Positions 45,879-55,315 of a stretch of DNA of 64,000 nt are shown in pieces. Below the pieces are notes generated by a model. That model saw only the letters and a list, made by a program, of their open reading frames with translations. It did not search any database and was not told where the DNA came from. Position numbers and translations under genes: made by a program. The DNA lies in NCBI RefSeq assembly GCF_004353915.1, contig NZ_SMRP01000021.1, positions 1 to 64,000 on the forward strand, given 5' to 3'. Each line of letters begins with the position of its first letter. Positions within the stretch are counted from its first letter, which is position 1. This DNA is from Paraburkholderia silviterrae. Lineage in GTDB: Bacteria > Pseudomonadota > Gammaproteobacteria > Burkholderiales > Burkholderiaceae.

Positions 45879-48530
45879 ATGGCAGAGACGAATCAGACGA
45901 GTCGTGCAAAACGCGCGCGCAGGAACGGTACACGAAGCGGTAGCACCAGCATGAGGCGCGCCGGACTCGACGCGGACTTTTACGCAGGCCTGCTGCAGAT
46001 CGCTGGCCTGGAAGAAAGCGTGGCAAGCGGTAAAACCGTCGTTGCGCGTTGCGCGCCGGATGAACGCAGACCCGGCGCGCTTGTCGAGCTGGCAATCGCC
46101 TGCATCGAGGCCCGTGAGGCGCGTGCGGTGAACGCGGCGAGCGCGCACTACCAGGCCTGTGCACTGGATCGAGAAACGCTCACCTTTCGCACGGCGCTGC
46201 GGCTTTGCATCGCCTGGATCGGCCGCGTCATGTTCCTCAAGCTTCTGGAGGCTCGTCTTCTGGTGCTGCATGACGGCGATCCAGCTTATGCCTTCGTGCG
46301 CAGCGAGCACATTCCCACCTTCGCCGCGCTCGATGCGCTCTGCCGGGAAGTACTCGGCAATAGCGCGGCTGAAGGCGGAACGCCGCGCCGCTATCCGCAT
46401 TTGCCACGCTTTCACGGCCCGATGTTCGAGCCCACGGATCTCGCGGAGCATGCGATCACAGTCGGCTCGCTGGATTCCGCGCTGGCCCCTCACGCGCACA
46501 ATACGGTCACTGAGCTGCTTGATTTCCTTGACGCGTTCGAATTCGGGTTCGACGCTTATGCGGACGCAAACACGCGCGCGGACAAAAAGCGCGTCGACGC
46601 CGCGACGCTCGGCCTCGTCTTCGAGAAGCTCAATGGCTACCGCGACGGCGCGTGGTACACGCCTGGCAGTGTCGCCATGTTTCTCGCGCGCGAAGCCATT
46701 GCGGGCGCGGTGCTCGGACGCTTCAATCGCGTCAAAGGCTGGCATTGCACGACCATCGATCAGCTATCCGAATCAATCAGGGATCGCGATGAAGCGCGCG
46801 CGATATTCGCTGCGCTGCGCGTGTGCGACCCGGCAGTGGGCACCGGGCATCTGCTCGCTTCCGCACTCGACGAATTGCTCGCGATAAAGTCGCGGCTCGG
46901 GTTATTCGACGATCGGGAAGATCATGCGCTCGCAGGATTGCGTATCGAAGCCCTGGAGGACCGCCTCGTCATCGAACGCGCCAAAGACGGAACGCGTGCA
47001 GAGCAACCGCGCATCGACGCCGCGCTATATCGCGAGAAGCGCGCGATCGTCGAATGCAACCTCTTCGGTGTGGATATCGATGCTCAAGCGCTCGGCCTGG
47101 CACGCCTGCGCCTCGCGTTCGAATTGCTCGCGCATGCCGCGTACGATGACGAAGGTTCTTTCGCCACGCTGCCGAATCTCGAAGCCCATTTGAAGCAAGG
47201 CAATGCTGCGCTGGGGCGTATTGTCATCGATGCAGGACGTGACGAGTCTATGTTTGCCGATGCCTCCCCGCACCTTGCCCCCGCCGCCTGCTCTGATGCC
47301 TTCGAATGGCACCGCGAATTCCCCGCGATTTTCGCCGTCGGCGATAGCGCATCCGAAGGCTTCGATGCCGTGATTGCCAACCCGCCGTACGTCGATTCCG
47401 AACGCATGATCAACGAAGGCCAGAAGCCGCTGCGTGAAGCACTCACGCAGCGCTGGCCGAGCGCACGCGGCAATTGGGACCTCTACATCGTCTTCATGGA
47501 ACTGGGCCTCGCACTCACCGCACCACACGGAACGATGGCTTGCCTCACGCCCGACAAATGGCTCGCGAAACCGTTCGGCGCCACGTTCCGCGCGCGCCAT
47601 CTCGACAAGATCGCGCGTGTCGTCGCACTGGGCCGCGACGTGTTCGAACGCGCAATGGTCGATTCGATCGTGACCGTTTATCGCAAGTCCGGTACGGACT
47701 GCGTCGAAACGGCTCGCCTCGAAGGCACCACGCTGACGCCGCTCGCGCGTGCGCACAAACGCGACCTGGAAGCGCCATGGGCGCTCGATGCGCTGCTCTC
47801 GCCGCACAACGCGTTCGTACAGCGGCTCATACGCGCGCACCCAACGCTGGGCTCGCTGCTGCGTTGCGAGAACGCGTGCGCGACTTCGGACGCTTACCGG
47901 CTCGCGCCGTTGATCGATGAAGCGCAAGAGGGTTTCGATGCGCGCCGTCACTATCGCGTGGTCAACACCGGCACGTTGGGCCGTTACGCCTCGCGCTGGA
48001 ACAGCAAGCCGATGACCTATCTCGGACGCCGCTACGCGCAGCCCATGGTCGAGCGTTCGCGTTTCGCGGCAACCTTTGCGAATAGCTACCGCACCAGGGC
48101 GGACGCAAAAAAGGTGATCGTGAAAGGCCTTACGCATCTGCACGCGACACTCGATCTCGCGGGCGATACGATCCCCGGCAAGACAACGCTGATCCTGTGC
48201 TCCGACGATGAGAGCCTGCTGAAATTCACGGCCGCGGTGCTCAACTGTCCGCTAGCGGGATTCGTTACGCGCGCACGCTTTGGGGCGTCGAGCTATAACG
48301 GCGGAGTGGCGTTCACCAAGGCGATGATCGACGCACTGCCGGTGCCCGCGGATGCCGGAGTGCGCGCGGAGATCGTGCGCATGGTGGACGTATTGCTGCG
48401 CTTGAAGCAATCGGGCGTTGAAGCGCAATGCGAGGCGCTAACGCGGGAGATCGACTTTGCGCTTTACGCGGCGTATGGGTTGGGAGAGAAAGAGATTGCG
48501 CTGATAGAAAACGGCGACCAGCAACGATAG
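45879..48530 (+). CDS. Eco57I-type DNA adenine methyltransferase, nuclease domain absent
   Basis: This 883-residue protein has a helical region (about 30-250), a gamma-type N6-adenine methyltransferase core and a TaqI-like C-terminal target-recognition domain (about 600-880). Motif I is DPAVGTG (317-323) and motif IV is NPPY (501-504). From memory of the type IIG family, full-length relatives carry a nuclease domain of about 270 residues before the FYxELLHIIGLEE-like segment. Here that segment (DFYAGLLQIAGLEE) is at residues 33-46, so the nuclease part is missing. No separate restriction gene is adjacent. It is either a solitary methyltransferase or a decayed type IIG enzyme. Codon use looks less GC-biased than its neighbours. 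It ends beside a tRNA gene. Confidence 0.85.
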   Translation: MAETNQTSRAKRARRNGTRSGSTSMRRAGLDADFYAGLLQIAGLEESVASGKTVVARCAPDERRPGALVELAIACIEAREARAVNAASAHYQACALDRETLTFRTALRLCIAWIGRVMFLKLLEARLLVLHDGDPAYAFVRSEHIPTFAALDALCREVLGNSAAEGGTPRRYPHLPRFHGPMFEPTDLAEHAITVGSLDSALAPHAHNTVTELLDFLDAFEFGFDAYADANTRADKKRVDAATLGLVFEKLNGYRDGAWYTPGSVAMFLAREAIAGAVLGRFNRVKGWHCTTIDQLSESIRDRDEARAIFAALRVCDPAVGTGHLLASALDELLAIKSRLGLFDDREDHALAGLRIEALEDRLVIERAKDGTRAEQPRIDAALYREKRAIVECNLFGVDIDAQALGLARLRLAFELLAHAAYDDEGSFATLPNLEAHLKQGNAALGRIVIDAGRDESMFADASPHLAPAACSDAFEWHREFPAIFAVGDSASEGFDAVIANPPYVDSERMINEGQKPLREALTQRWPSARGNWDLYIVFMELGLALTAPHGTMACLTPDKWLAKPFGATFRARHLDKIARVVALGRDVFERAMVDSIVTVYRKSGTDCVETARLEGTTLTPLARAHKRDLEAPWALDALLSPHNAFVQRLIRAHPTLGSLLRCENACATSDAYRLAPLIDEAQEGFDARRHYRVVNTGTLGRYASRWNSKPMTYLGRRYAQPMVERSRFAATFANSYRTRADAKKVIVKGLTHLHATLDLAGDTIPGKTTLILCSDDESLLKFTAAVLNCPLAGFVTRARFGASSYNGGVAFTKAMIDALPVPADAGVRAEIVRMVDVLLRLKQSGVEAQCEALTREIDFALYAAYGLGEKEIALIENGDQQR

Positions 48531-48556
48531 CGGCTCAACTGCCGCGCCCAAAACGA

Positions 48557-48593
48557 AAAAGGGGTTACAGCTGCATGAGCTGTAACCCCTTTT
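48557..48593. terminator. Strong bidirectional terminator
   Basis: AAAAGGGGTTACAGCT pairs with AGCTGTAACCCCTTTT over 16 bp with a 5-nt loop. It ends transcription of both the DNA methyltransferase gene and the tRNA-Thr gene. Confidence 0.92.
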
Positions 48594-48602
48594 CGATGCA
48601 TT

Positions 48603-48678
<76 letters not shown>

Positions 48679-48696
48679 GTAGCCCGCTATTCTACT

Positions 48697-49197
48697 TCAT
48701 TTCACGATCTTGAGGTGACCCTTTCCGCCCTTCGCTGCACTGTCGTCGCCTTTGTCCTTCTCGGGCGCCGAGACTGCCGGCTCCGGCGCCGATGCCTCCT
48801 GCGTCACATCCGCGGCAACGGGCACCGAGTCTTCGTCCTGCCCTTCCTGCACGGAAGGCAGCACGTCATCGGCATCACCCGGAGGCGCGTCGACCGGGAA
48901 CGCCATGCCCTGGCCGTTCTCGCGCGCGTAGATCGCGAGCACGTTCGACACGGGCACCTCGATCTTGTGCGACTTGCCGGAAAAACGGGCGTGGAACTCG
49001 ACCATCTCGTTGCCCATCTGCAGCTGGCTCGTCGCCTCGAAGCTGATGTTCAGCACGATCTCGCCATCGCGCACGAACTGGCGCGGCACGCGCGTCCGGT
49101 TGTCGACCCGCACCGCAATATGAGGCGTGAAGCCGTTGTCGGTGCACCACTCGTACAGCGCGCGCAGCAGGTACGGCTTGGTGGAAATCTCTTGCAT
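48697..49197 (-). CDS. sspB: ClpXP protease specificity-enhancing factor SspB
   Basis: This 166-residue adaptor delivers ssrA-tagged proteins to ClpXP. The N-terminal peptide-binding domain is recognised from KPYLLRALYEWCTDNGFTPH, VPRQFVRDGEIVLNIS and ENGQGMAFP. A disordered acidic linker leads to the C-terminal ClpX-docking peptide (KGHLKIVK). The start at 49197 follows AGAGGA; a TTG two codons upstream is less likely. It forms an operon with sspA. Confidence 0.95.
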   Translation of the reverse strand: MQEISTKPYLLRALYEWCTDNGFTPHIAVRVDNRTRVPRQFVRDGEIVLNISFEATSQLQMGNEMVEFHARFSGKSHKIEVPVSNVLAIYARENGQGMAFPVDAPPGDADDVLPSVQEGQDEDSVPVAADVTQEASAPEPAVSAPEKDKGDDSAAKGGKGHLKIVK

Positions 49198-49269
49198 CAA
49201 CAATCCTCTGACGAGGCGGCGCGGCCAGCAAGACCGCCAGCGCCGGCCGCCTCCTGTTACAACACCGGC

Positions 49270-49881
49270 TTAGCGGCGCATCACCTTTTCCGAAGGCGTC
49301 AGCGCTTCGATATAGGCCGGACGGCTGAAGATACGCTCGGCGTACTTCATGAGCGGCGCGGCGTTCTTCGACAGCTCGATGCCGTAGTGATCCAGACGCC
49401 ACAAGAGCGGCGCGATCGCGACGTCGAGCATCGAGAACTCTTCGCCCAGCATGTACTTGTTCTTCAGGAAAATCGGCGCGAGCTGCGTGAGGCGGTCGCG
49501 GATCGCAAGGCGCGCCTTCTCGTGGTTCTTCTCGGCCGCCTTGCCCTTCTCGTTTTCGAGCGTGCTCACGTGCACGAACAGCTCTTTCTCGAAGTTGAGC
49601 AGGAACAGGCGCGCGCGGGCGCGCTGGACCGGGTCGGCCGGCATCAGCTGTGGGTGCGGGAAGCGCTCGTCGATGTACTCGTTGATGATGTTCGATTCGT
49701 ACAGGATCAGGTCGCGCTCGACCAGAATCGGCACCTGACCGTACGGATTCATCACGGCGATGTCTTCCGGTTTGTTGAACAGGTCGACGTCGCGGATTTC
49801 GAAGTCCATGCCCTTTTCGAACAACACCAGCCGGCAGCGCTGGGAGAACGGGCAGGTAGTGCCGGAGTACAGAACCATCAT
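49270..49881 (-). CDS. sspA: Stringent starvation protein A
   Basis: This 203-residue GST-fold protein binds RNA polymerase during stationary phase. The thioredoxin-like N-terminal domain begins MMVLYSGTTCPFSQRC, and NPYGQVPILVERDL and YESNIINEYIDERFPHP follow. Enzymatic glutathione use is usually lost in SspA. It lies 72 bp from sspB and just after the cytochrome bc1 genes on the same strand, the common order in beta-proteobacteria. Confidence 0.95.
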   Translation of the reverse strand: MMVLYSGTTCPFSQRCRLVLFEKGMDFEIRDVDLFNKPEDIAVMNPYGQVPILVERDLILYESNIINEYIDERFPHPQLMPADPVQRARARLFLLNFEKELFVHVSTLENEKGKAAEKNHEKARLAIRDRLTQLAPIFLKNKYMLGEEFSMLDVAIAPLLWRLDHYGIELSKNAAPLMKYAERIFSRPAYIEALTPSEKVMRR

Positions 49882-49995
49882 GATTTACATTTCCTCAATA
49901 AACCCAAAAGGCCGGCGGGCAAAAACACCGTCTGACGGTCACTGGACTGTCAGGCGGTGTCTCGTCGCACCGGCCCCACGTCGGTCAGAACGTGA

Positions 49996-50784
49996 TTATT
50001 TGATATCTTTCCAGTACGCAGCGTTCAGTCGCCACGCGAAAAAGCTCAGAACGCCGAGGAACAGGAGCACCCAAACGCCGAGCTGCTTGCGGGTTTTCTG
50101 CTCCGGCTCGGCCATCCAGCCAAGGTATGCAACGAGGTCGGCCACAGCAGAATCATAATCCACCGGTGTAAGCTTCCCGGGTGTGACCTGTTGGTACCCC
50201 ACAAAACGGTGGACCTTTTCCCCCGTTTCCTCGTCCGTCATGTCTTCGAACTTCGCCGTGCGCACGCCCTGCAGCTGCCAGAGCACATTGGGCATGCTCA
50301 CGTTCTCGAACACCATATTGTTCCAGCCGGTCGGACGCGTGTCGTCGCGGTAGAAGCTGCGCAGATACGTGTACAGCCAGTCGCGCCCTTTCGCGCGCGC
50401 CTCCACGGAGAGGTCCGGCGGCGCCACGCCGAACCATGCCTTGGCGTCGTCCGGGCGCATCGCGATGGACATCGTGTTGCCGACCTTGTCCGTCGTGAAC
50501 AGCAGATTATCTTCGATCTGCTTCTGCGGGATGCCGATCGCTTCCAGCCGGCTGTAGCGCATCAGGTTCGCACTATGGCAATTCAGGCAATAGTTTACAA
50601 ACAATTGCGCGCCATGTTGCAGCGAAGCAAGATTTTCCCCGTTATCGGGTGCGCGGTCGAGCGGAATGTTTTCCTGCGCAATCGCCGATCCCACCCCCAA
50701 TCCCATTGCGCATGCCAGCGCCAATCCCGCGACACCCGTGCCTGTTGCCCGTGCGAGCGTCGAAAAGAGAGATTTCATCACCAT
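49996..50784 (-). CDS. petC: Cytochrome c1 of the bc1 complex
   Basis: This 262-residue membrane-anchored c-type cytochrome has a signal peptide (residues 1-36), the haem-attachment motif CLNCH, and a C-terminal anchor (LGVWVLLFLGVLSFFAWRL). It passes electrons from the Rieske protein to soluble cytochrome c in the periplasm. The first of two close ATG codons, at 50784, is used. It is the third gene of petABC. Confidence 0.95.
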   Translation of the reverse strand: MVMKSLFSTLARATGTGVAGLALACAMGLGVGSAIAQENIPLDRAPDNGENLASLQHGAQLFVNYCLNCHSANLMRYSRLEAIGIPQKQIEDNLLFTTDKVGNTMSIAMRPDDAKAWFGVAPPDLSVEARAKGRDWLYTYLRSFYRDDTRPTGWNNMVFENVSMPNVLWQLQGVRTAKFEDMTDEETGEKVHRFVGYQQVTPGKLTPVDYDSAVADLVAYLGWMAEPEQKTRKQLGVWVLLFLGVLSFFAWRLNAAYWKDIK

Positions 50785-50802
50785 GTCTTCCTCGCTCGCT
50801 GA

Positions 50803-52200
50803 TTAATGGGGCTTGAACCGCACGCGCTCGGGCGGCTGCTTGAAGGTGCCAAGCCGCGTCCAGAACGGCATGCCGAGGAAGAACGCGAAATAGACGAGCG
50901 CGCAGATCTGGGCGATCAGCGTAGCCGCCGGCGATGGCGGCCGGGTACCGAGGAACCCGAGCGTCAGGAACGCGAACACGAAGATCGCGAGAAACACTTT
51001 GTGGAACAGCGGCCGGTAACGGATCGACTTCACCGGCGCGCGGTCGAGCCATGGCAGGAAGAAGAGCGAGATCACCGCCGTGCCCATCACCACGACGCCC
51101 CAGAACTTCGACTCCGTGAAGGCCATCGCGAGAATCACGAGAATCGCCAGCACCGGCAGGCCCCCGCGCCACTTGCCGCGCGCGCGCACGAGCGCGAGCA
51201 GGCCGAGCAGCGCGATCACGATCATCAGCACGATCTTGAACGGGTCGGTGGTGGCGCGCAGCATCGCGTAGAACGCCGTGAAGTACCAGACCGGCGCGAT
51301 CTCGGGCGGCGTCTGCAGCGGGTTGGCCGGGATGAAGTTGTTGGCTTCGAGGAAGTAGCCGCCCATCTCCGGCGCGAAGAAGATGATCGCCGCGAAGATC
51401 ATCAGGAAGATGCACACGCCCATGAAGTCGTGCACGGAGTAGTACGGATGGAACGGGATGCCATCGAGCGGAATGCCGTTCGCGTCCTTTTTCTCCTTGA
51501 TCTCGATGCCATCGGGGTTGTTCGAGCCCACTTCATGCAGCGCCACGACGTGGGCGATCACGAGCCCGATCAGCACGAGCGGGATCGCGATCACGTGGAA
51601 CGCGAAGAAGCGGTTGAGCGTGACGTCCGAGACCACGTAGTCGCCGCGGATCCACAGCGAGAGGTCCGGGCCGATGAAGGGAATCGCGGAGAACAGGTTC
51701 ACGATCACCTGCGCGCCCCAGAACGACATCTGGCCCCACGGCAGCAGATAGCCGAAGAACGCTTCGGCCATCAGGCACAGGAAGATCGCGCAGCCGAAGA
51801 TCCAGACGAGCTCGCGCGGCTTGCGGTACGAACCGTACAGAAGCCCGCGGAACATGTGCAGATACACGACCACGAAGAACATCGAAGCGCCCGTGGAGTG
51901 CATGTAGCGGATGAGCCAGCCCCATGGCACCTCGCGCATGATGTACTCGACCGACGCGAACGCGAGCGTCGAGTCGGGCTTGTAGTTCATGGTGAGGAAG
52001 ATGCCGGTGACGATCTGGTTCACCAGCACCAGCAGCGCGAGCGAGCCGAAGAAGTACCAGAAGTTGAAGTTCTTCGGCGCGTAGTACTCGGAGACGTGCG
52101 CTTTCCATGTCGACGTCATCGGAAAGCGCTTGTCGATCCAGCCGGTAAGCCCCGAAGACGCGACCGTCGTGTCCACTTCCTTTTCGTGTCCCGTGGCCAT
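50803..52200 (-). CDS. petB: Cytochrome b of the bc1 complex
   Basis: This 465-residue integral membrane protein has the two haem b groups and quinone sites. The four haem-ligand histidines lie in RYMHSTGASMFFVVVYLHMF and RFFAFHVIAIPLVLIGLVIAH, and the PEWY-type quinol loop appears as PPEIAPVWYF. It is longer than mitochondrial cytochrome b because of extra C-terminal spans. Its start overlaps the petA stop by one base (TGATG). Confidence 0.96.
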   Translation of the reverse strand: MATGHEKEVDTTVASSGLTGWIDKRFPMTSTWKAHVSEYYAPKNFNFWYFFGSLALLVLVNQIVTGIFLTMNYKPDSTLAFASVEYIMREVPWGWLIRYMHSTGASMFFVVVYLHMFRGLLYGSYRKPRELVWIFGCAIFLCLMAEAFFGYLLPWGQMSFWGAQVIVNLFSAIPFIGPDLSLWIRGDYVVSDVTLNRFFAFHVIAIPLVLIGLVIAHVVALHEVGSNNPDGIEIKEKKDANGIPLDGIPFHPYYSVHDFMGVCIFLMIFAAIIFFAPEMGGYFLEANNFIPANPLQTPPEIAPVWYFTAFYAMLRATTDPFKIVLMIVIALLGLLALVRARGKWRGGLPVLAILVILAMAFTESKFWGVVVMGTAVISLFFLPWLDRAPVKSIRYRPLFHKVFLAIFVFAFLTLGFLGTRPPSPAATLIAQICALVYFAFFLGMPFWTRLGTFKQPPERVRFKPH

Positions 52201-52820
52201 CACGCTTCTCCTTGTTCGTCCTTGCCGATCACGATCTGCGTCGGGGACGTGAACATGTAGCGGGGGATGTCGAGGTTCTGCGGCGCGGGCTTGTTCTTGA
52301 ACACGCGGCCGGACAGATCGTAGGTGGAGCCGTGGCACGGGCACAGGAAGCCGCCGGGCCAGTCGTCGGGCAGGTTGGGCTGCGGGCCCTCCTGGAAGCG
52401 CGGCGTGGGCGTGCAGCCCAGATGCGTGCACACGGCGACGGCCACGAGGATGTTCTTGTGATCCGTGCGCGAGCGGTATTCGTTCTTGCAGTAATCCGGC
52501 ATCGGCATGGAGAACGGATGCTCGGAGTTCGGGTCCGCCAGCTCGGGGTCGGCCTTCGTGCAGTCGGCCAGCATGCGCTCGGTGCGGTTCAGGATCCACA
52601 CGGGCTTGCCGCGCCAGGCCACCGTCATCATCGAGCCGGGTTCGAGCCCGCTAATGTCGACTTCGACCGGCGCGCCGGCGGCGCGGGCTTTTTCGGATGG
52701 TGCAAACGAAGCTACGAAGGGCACGACAGTGGCAACACCTCCTATGCCACCTGCTACGGACGTCGCAATCAGCCAGGTACGGCGGCTGCCGTCGACGCGG
52801 TCGTTCTCATTGTCTCGCAT
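52200..52820 (-). CDS. petA: Ubiquinol-cytochrome c reductase Rieske iron-sulfur subunit
   Basis: This 206-residue protein carries the [2Fe-2S] cluster of the bc1 complex, with ligands in CTHLGC and CPCHGS. The N-terminus has a twin-arginine signal (GSRRTWLIAT) that stays as the membrane anchor. That fits with tatABC being nearby. The ATG at 52820 is preferred over a GTG directly before it. Confidence 0.96.
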   Translation of the reverse strand: MRDNENDRVDGSRRTWLIATSVAGGIGGVATVVPFVASFAPSEKARAAGAPVEVDISGLEPGSMMTVAWRGKPVWILNRTERMLADCTKADPELADPNSEHPFSMPMPDYCKNEYRSRTDHKNILVAVAVCTHLGCTPTPRFQEGPQPNLPDDWPGGFLCPCHGSTYDLSGRVFKNKPAPQNLDIPRYMFTSPTQIVIGKDEQGEA

Positions 52821-53128
52821 CACATCGCCCCACTTCTGAGTTGGATTTTTCCGTCACGCCAGCTTTCCCGCGGTGCTGCCGAACGCTAGTTTGCGCGAAT
52901 GGAGTTGGCATTTACAAGGGGCGTTCGCCAAAAAGCGTGCGAAGTCCTTGATAGCTCGGGGTTTTCCCCCAGAAAACGGGGCCATTTTCTTTTCATCTTG
53001 TAAGTGCTCGCTGAATAAGACATGCCTTTGCGCTTCGCCGCGAGTCGATCGGGCAAAGCGTAAAGGCAGCCGGCCGCTCGATTGCGCCGTTCAAGCCAGG
53101 CCGCTCAAACGGGATCTCAAGCGCGATC
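52821..53128. other. Gap between petA and the Nif3-like gene
   Basis: These 308 bases hold the petABC promoter region and, at the far end, a 12-bp repeat that runs into the Nif3-like gene. No gene was recognised. Confidence 0.5.
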
Positions 53129-53139
53129 TCAAACGGGAT
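53104..53139. repeat. 12-bp tandem repeat across the nif3 stop codon
   Basis: Three units: CTCAAACGGGAT, CTCAAGCGCGAT and CTCAAACGGGAT. On the minus strand each carries TGA in the same frame, and the one in the third unit (53129-53131) is the gene's real stop. The gene therefore ends with three evenly spaced in-frame stops. Confidence 0.78.
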
Positions 53140-53875
53140 TGTGGATATCGATGAAAAGATGCTCGATGTCGAACTCCTGGGCGAGGTGCGCGCCCACCGC
53201 CTGCACGCCAAAACGCTCGGTGGCGTGATGGCCCGCGGCAAGAAACGCCACGCCGCTCTCGGCCGAAGTATGGGTGGTCGGCTCCGAGATCTCGCCGGTC
53301 AGGAAGACATCGGCGCCCGCCTCGATCGCCGCATCGAAGAGTCCTTGCGCCGCGCCGGTGCACCATGCCACGTGGCGCAATTCCCAATCGGGGTCGCCGA
53401 GCACGAGCGGTGTGCGGCCCAGCGTCTGCTCGACCTGCGCCGTGAAGTGCGCGAGCGTGATGGGCATGGGCAGCGTGGTCATCCAGCCGAGATCCTGGTC
53501 GCCGAAGCGTTTTTCGCCGATCCAGCCGAGTTTGGCACCCAACTGCGCGTTGTTGCCCAGCTCGGGATGGCAGTCGAGCGGCAGATGGTAGGCAAACAGA
53601 TTGAGGTCGTTTGCAAGCAGCGCTTTCAGGCGGTGGTACTTGCGCCCCGTGATCTGCGGCGGCTCGTTGCGCCAGAAATAGCCGTGGTGAACCAGCACGG
53701 CGTCGGCGCCCCACTCAAGCGCCGCTTCGAGGAAGGCAAGCGAGGCCGTCACGCCGGTCGCGATCTTCTCCACGCGCCGCCGCCCCTCGACCTGCAGGCC
53801 ATTCGGGCAGTAGTCCTTGAACCGCGCGGATTCCAGAAGATTGTTCAGATACAATTCCAGTTCGATCCGATCCAT
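53129..53875 (-). CDS. Nif3-like dinuclear metal-centre protein
   Basis: This 248-residue protein belongs to the NIF3/YbgI family of hexameric ring proteins with a two-metal site. Metal ligands are seen in VLVHHGYFWR and later FLAAGHHATERFG. The function is unclear; some members are called GTP cyclohydrolase type 2, but that activity is not proven for the family. It is divergent from htrA with 19 bp between starts. Confidence 0.9.
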   Translation of the reverse strand: MDRIELELYLNNLLESARFKDYCPNGLQVEGRRRVEKIATGVTASLAFLEAALEWGADAVLVHHGYFWRNEPPQITGRKYHRLKALLANDLNLFAYHLPLDCHPELGNNAQLGAKLGWIGEKRFGDQDLGWMTTLPMPITLAHFTAQVEQTLGRTPLVLGDPDWELRHVAWCTGAAQGLFDAAIEAGADVFLTGEISEPTTHTSAESGVAFLAAGHHATERFGVQAVGAHLAQEFDIEHLFIDIHNPV

Positions 53876-53894
53876 ATAATCCTCTAATCTTCAG

Positions 53895-55112
53895 ATGCTT
53901 AGACGCTTTTGGCTGTTCTTCGCCCAGGCGGTGACGGTCCTGCTGGCGTTGATGTTCATCATCGCGACGCTCAAGCCGCAATGGCTCCAGCATCAGGGGC
54001 AACTCGGCAAGCAGCTCGCAGAGCCGATCGTTGCCCTGCGGGAGGTGGCGCCGGGCATCGGCGGCGGCCCCGCGCAAGGATCCTATGCGGACGCGGCCCA
54101 GAAAGCGATGCCCGCGGTCGTCAACGTATTCTCGAGCAAGGACGGGTCGCTGCCGCCCGACCCGCGCCAGAACGACCCGCTATTCCGCTACTTTTTCGGC
54201 AATCCAAATAACAACCGCAAGCAGCAGGAGCAGCCTGCCGCGAACCTCGGTTCGGGCGTCATTGTCAGTCCGGACGGTTACATTCTAACGAACCAGCACG
54301 TGATCGACGGCGCGGATCAGATTGAAATCGCGCTCTCCGACGGCCGCACCACCAACGCGAAGGTGATCGGCATCGACCCGGAGACCGACCTCGCCGTGCT
54401 CAAGATCAACCTGCCGAACCTGCCCACCATCACGCTCGGGCGCATGGACCAGGCGCGCGTGGGCGACGTCGTGCTCGCCATCGGCAACCCGTTCGGCGTA
54501 GGCCAGACCGTGACGATGGGGATCATCAGCGCGCTCGGGCGCAATCACCTCGGCATCAACACGTTCGAGAACTTCATCCAGACCGACGCGCCGATCAACC
54601 CGGGCAACTCGGGCGGCGCGCTCGTCGACGTCAACGGCAACCTGCTCGGCATCAACACGGCCATCTATTCGCGCTCGGGCGGCTCGCTCGGCATCGGCTT
54701 CGCCATTCCCGTCTCCACGGCGCGCAGCGTGCTGGAGAGCATCATCACGACGGGCTCGGTCACGCGCGGCTGGATCGGCGTGGAGCCGCAGGACGTGACG
54801 CCCGAAATCGCCGAGTCGTTCGGGCTGAACCAGAAGTCGGGCGCGATCGTCGCGGGTGTGCTGCAGGGCGGCCCCGCCGACAAGGCCGGCATCAAGCCGG
54901 GCGACGTCCTGACCGCGGTGAACGGCGAAGCGATCACCGACACCACACGCCTGTTGAACGTCATCGCGCAGATCAAGCCGGGCACCAGCGCCAAGGTTCA
55001 CCTCGTGCGCAAGAACAAGGACATGGACCTCGACGTGATGATCGGCAAGCGCCCGCCGCCGCCGAAGCAGCCCGCGAACCAGGACGAAGAAGGCGACGAC
55101 GACGGAGGCTGA
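53895..55112 (+). CDS. DegS/HtrA-like serine protease with one PDZ domain
   Basis: This 405-residue envelope protease has an N-terminal membrane anchor (VTVLLALMFIIATL), a trypsin-like domain with the triad His135, Asp165 and Ser239 (TNQHV, ETDLAV, NPGNSGGAL), and one PDZ domain (about 285-370). A disordered acidic tail ends the protein. A single PDZ plus an anchor is the DegS layout, whereas DegP has two PDZ domains. A role in sensing misfolded outer-membrane proteins is possible but not shown. Confidence 0.92.
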   Translation: MLRRFWLFFAQAVTVLLALMFIIATLKPQWLQHQGQLGKQLAEPIVALREVAPGIGGGPAQGSYADAAQKAMPAVVNVFSSKDGSLPPDPRQNDPLFRYFFGNPNNNRKQQEQPAANLGSGVIVSPDGYILTNQHVIDGADQIEIALSDGRTTNAKVIGIDPETDLAVLKINLPNLPTITLGRMDQARVGDVVLAIGNPFGVGQTVTMGIISALGRNHLGINTFENFIQTDAPINPGNSGGALVDVNGNLLGINTAIYSRSGGSLGIGFAIPVSTARSVLESIITTGSVTRGWIGVEPQDVTPEIAESFGLNQKSGAIVAGVLQGGPADKAGIKPGDVLTAVNGEAITDTTRLLNVIAQIKPGTSAKVHLVRKNKDMDLDVMIGKRPPPPKQPANQDEEGDDDGG

Positions 55113-55215
55113 CCGGCACGCGCGACGTGTGCTCACGGCTCACGTTGCCGCCAGCGCGCATTCACTGACTGGCGAGCTCGCCAGTGCGCACCAAAGCGCG
55201 GGCAAAGAGATGCAA

Positions 55216-55250
55216 GAAAGGCCGCGAACGTCACCGTTCGCGGCCTTTCT
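55216..55250. terminator. Bidirectional terminator between htrA and tatC
   Basis: GAAAGGCCGCGAACG pairs with CGTTCGCGGCCTTTC over 15 bp with a TCAC loop and T-runs on both strands. Confidence 0.9.
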
Positions 55251-55291
55251 TTTGGACTTCAGGGGTTTCGGGCCCGCACGCCTGGGCGCGC

Positions 55292-55315
55292 CTCGTTAGC
55301 TCGTTGCCTCGCTCT
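55292..55315. repeat. Degenerate 8-bp tandem repeat at the tatC end
   Basis: CTCGTTAG, CTCGTTGC and CTCGCTCT lie in tandem, and the first contains the complement of the tatC TAA (55296-55298). The match is weak and part of it is coding. Confidence 0.4.

Noticed and set aside
45583..48602. Integrated island with attachment repeats at tRNA-Thr
   Set aside because: No integrase gene and no copy of the tRNA 3' end were found on the far side of the methyltransferase gene, so insertion there remains unproven.
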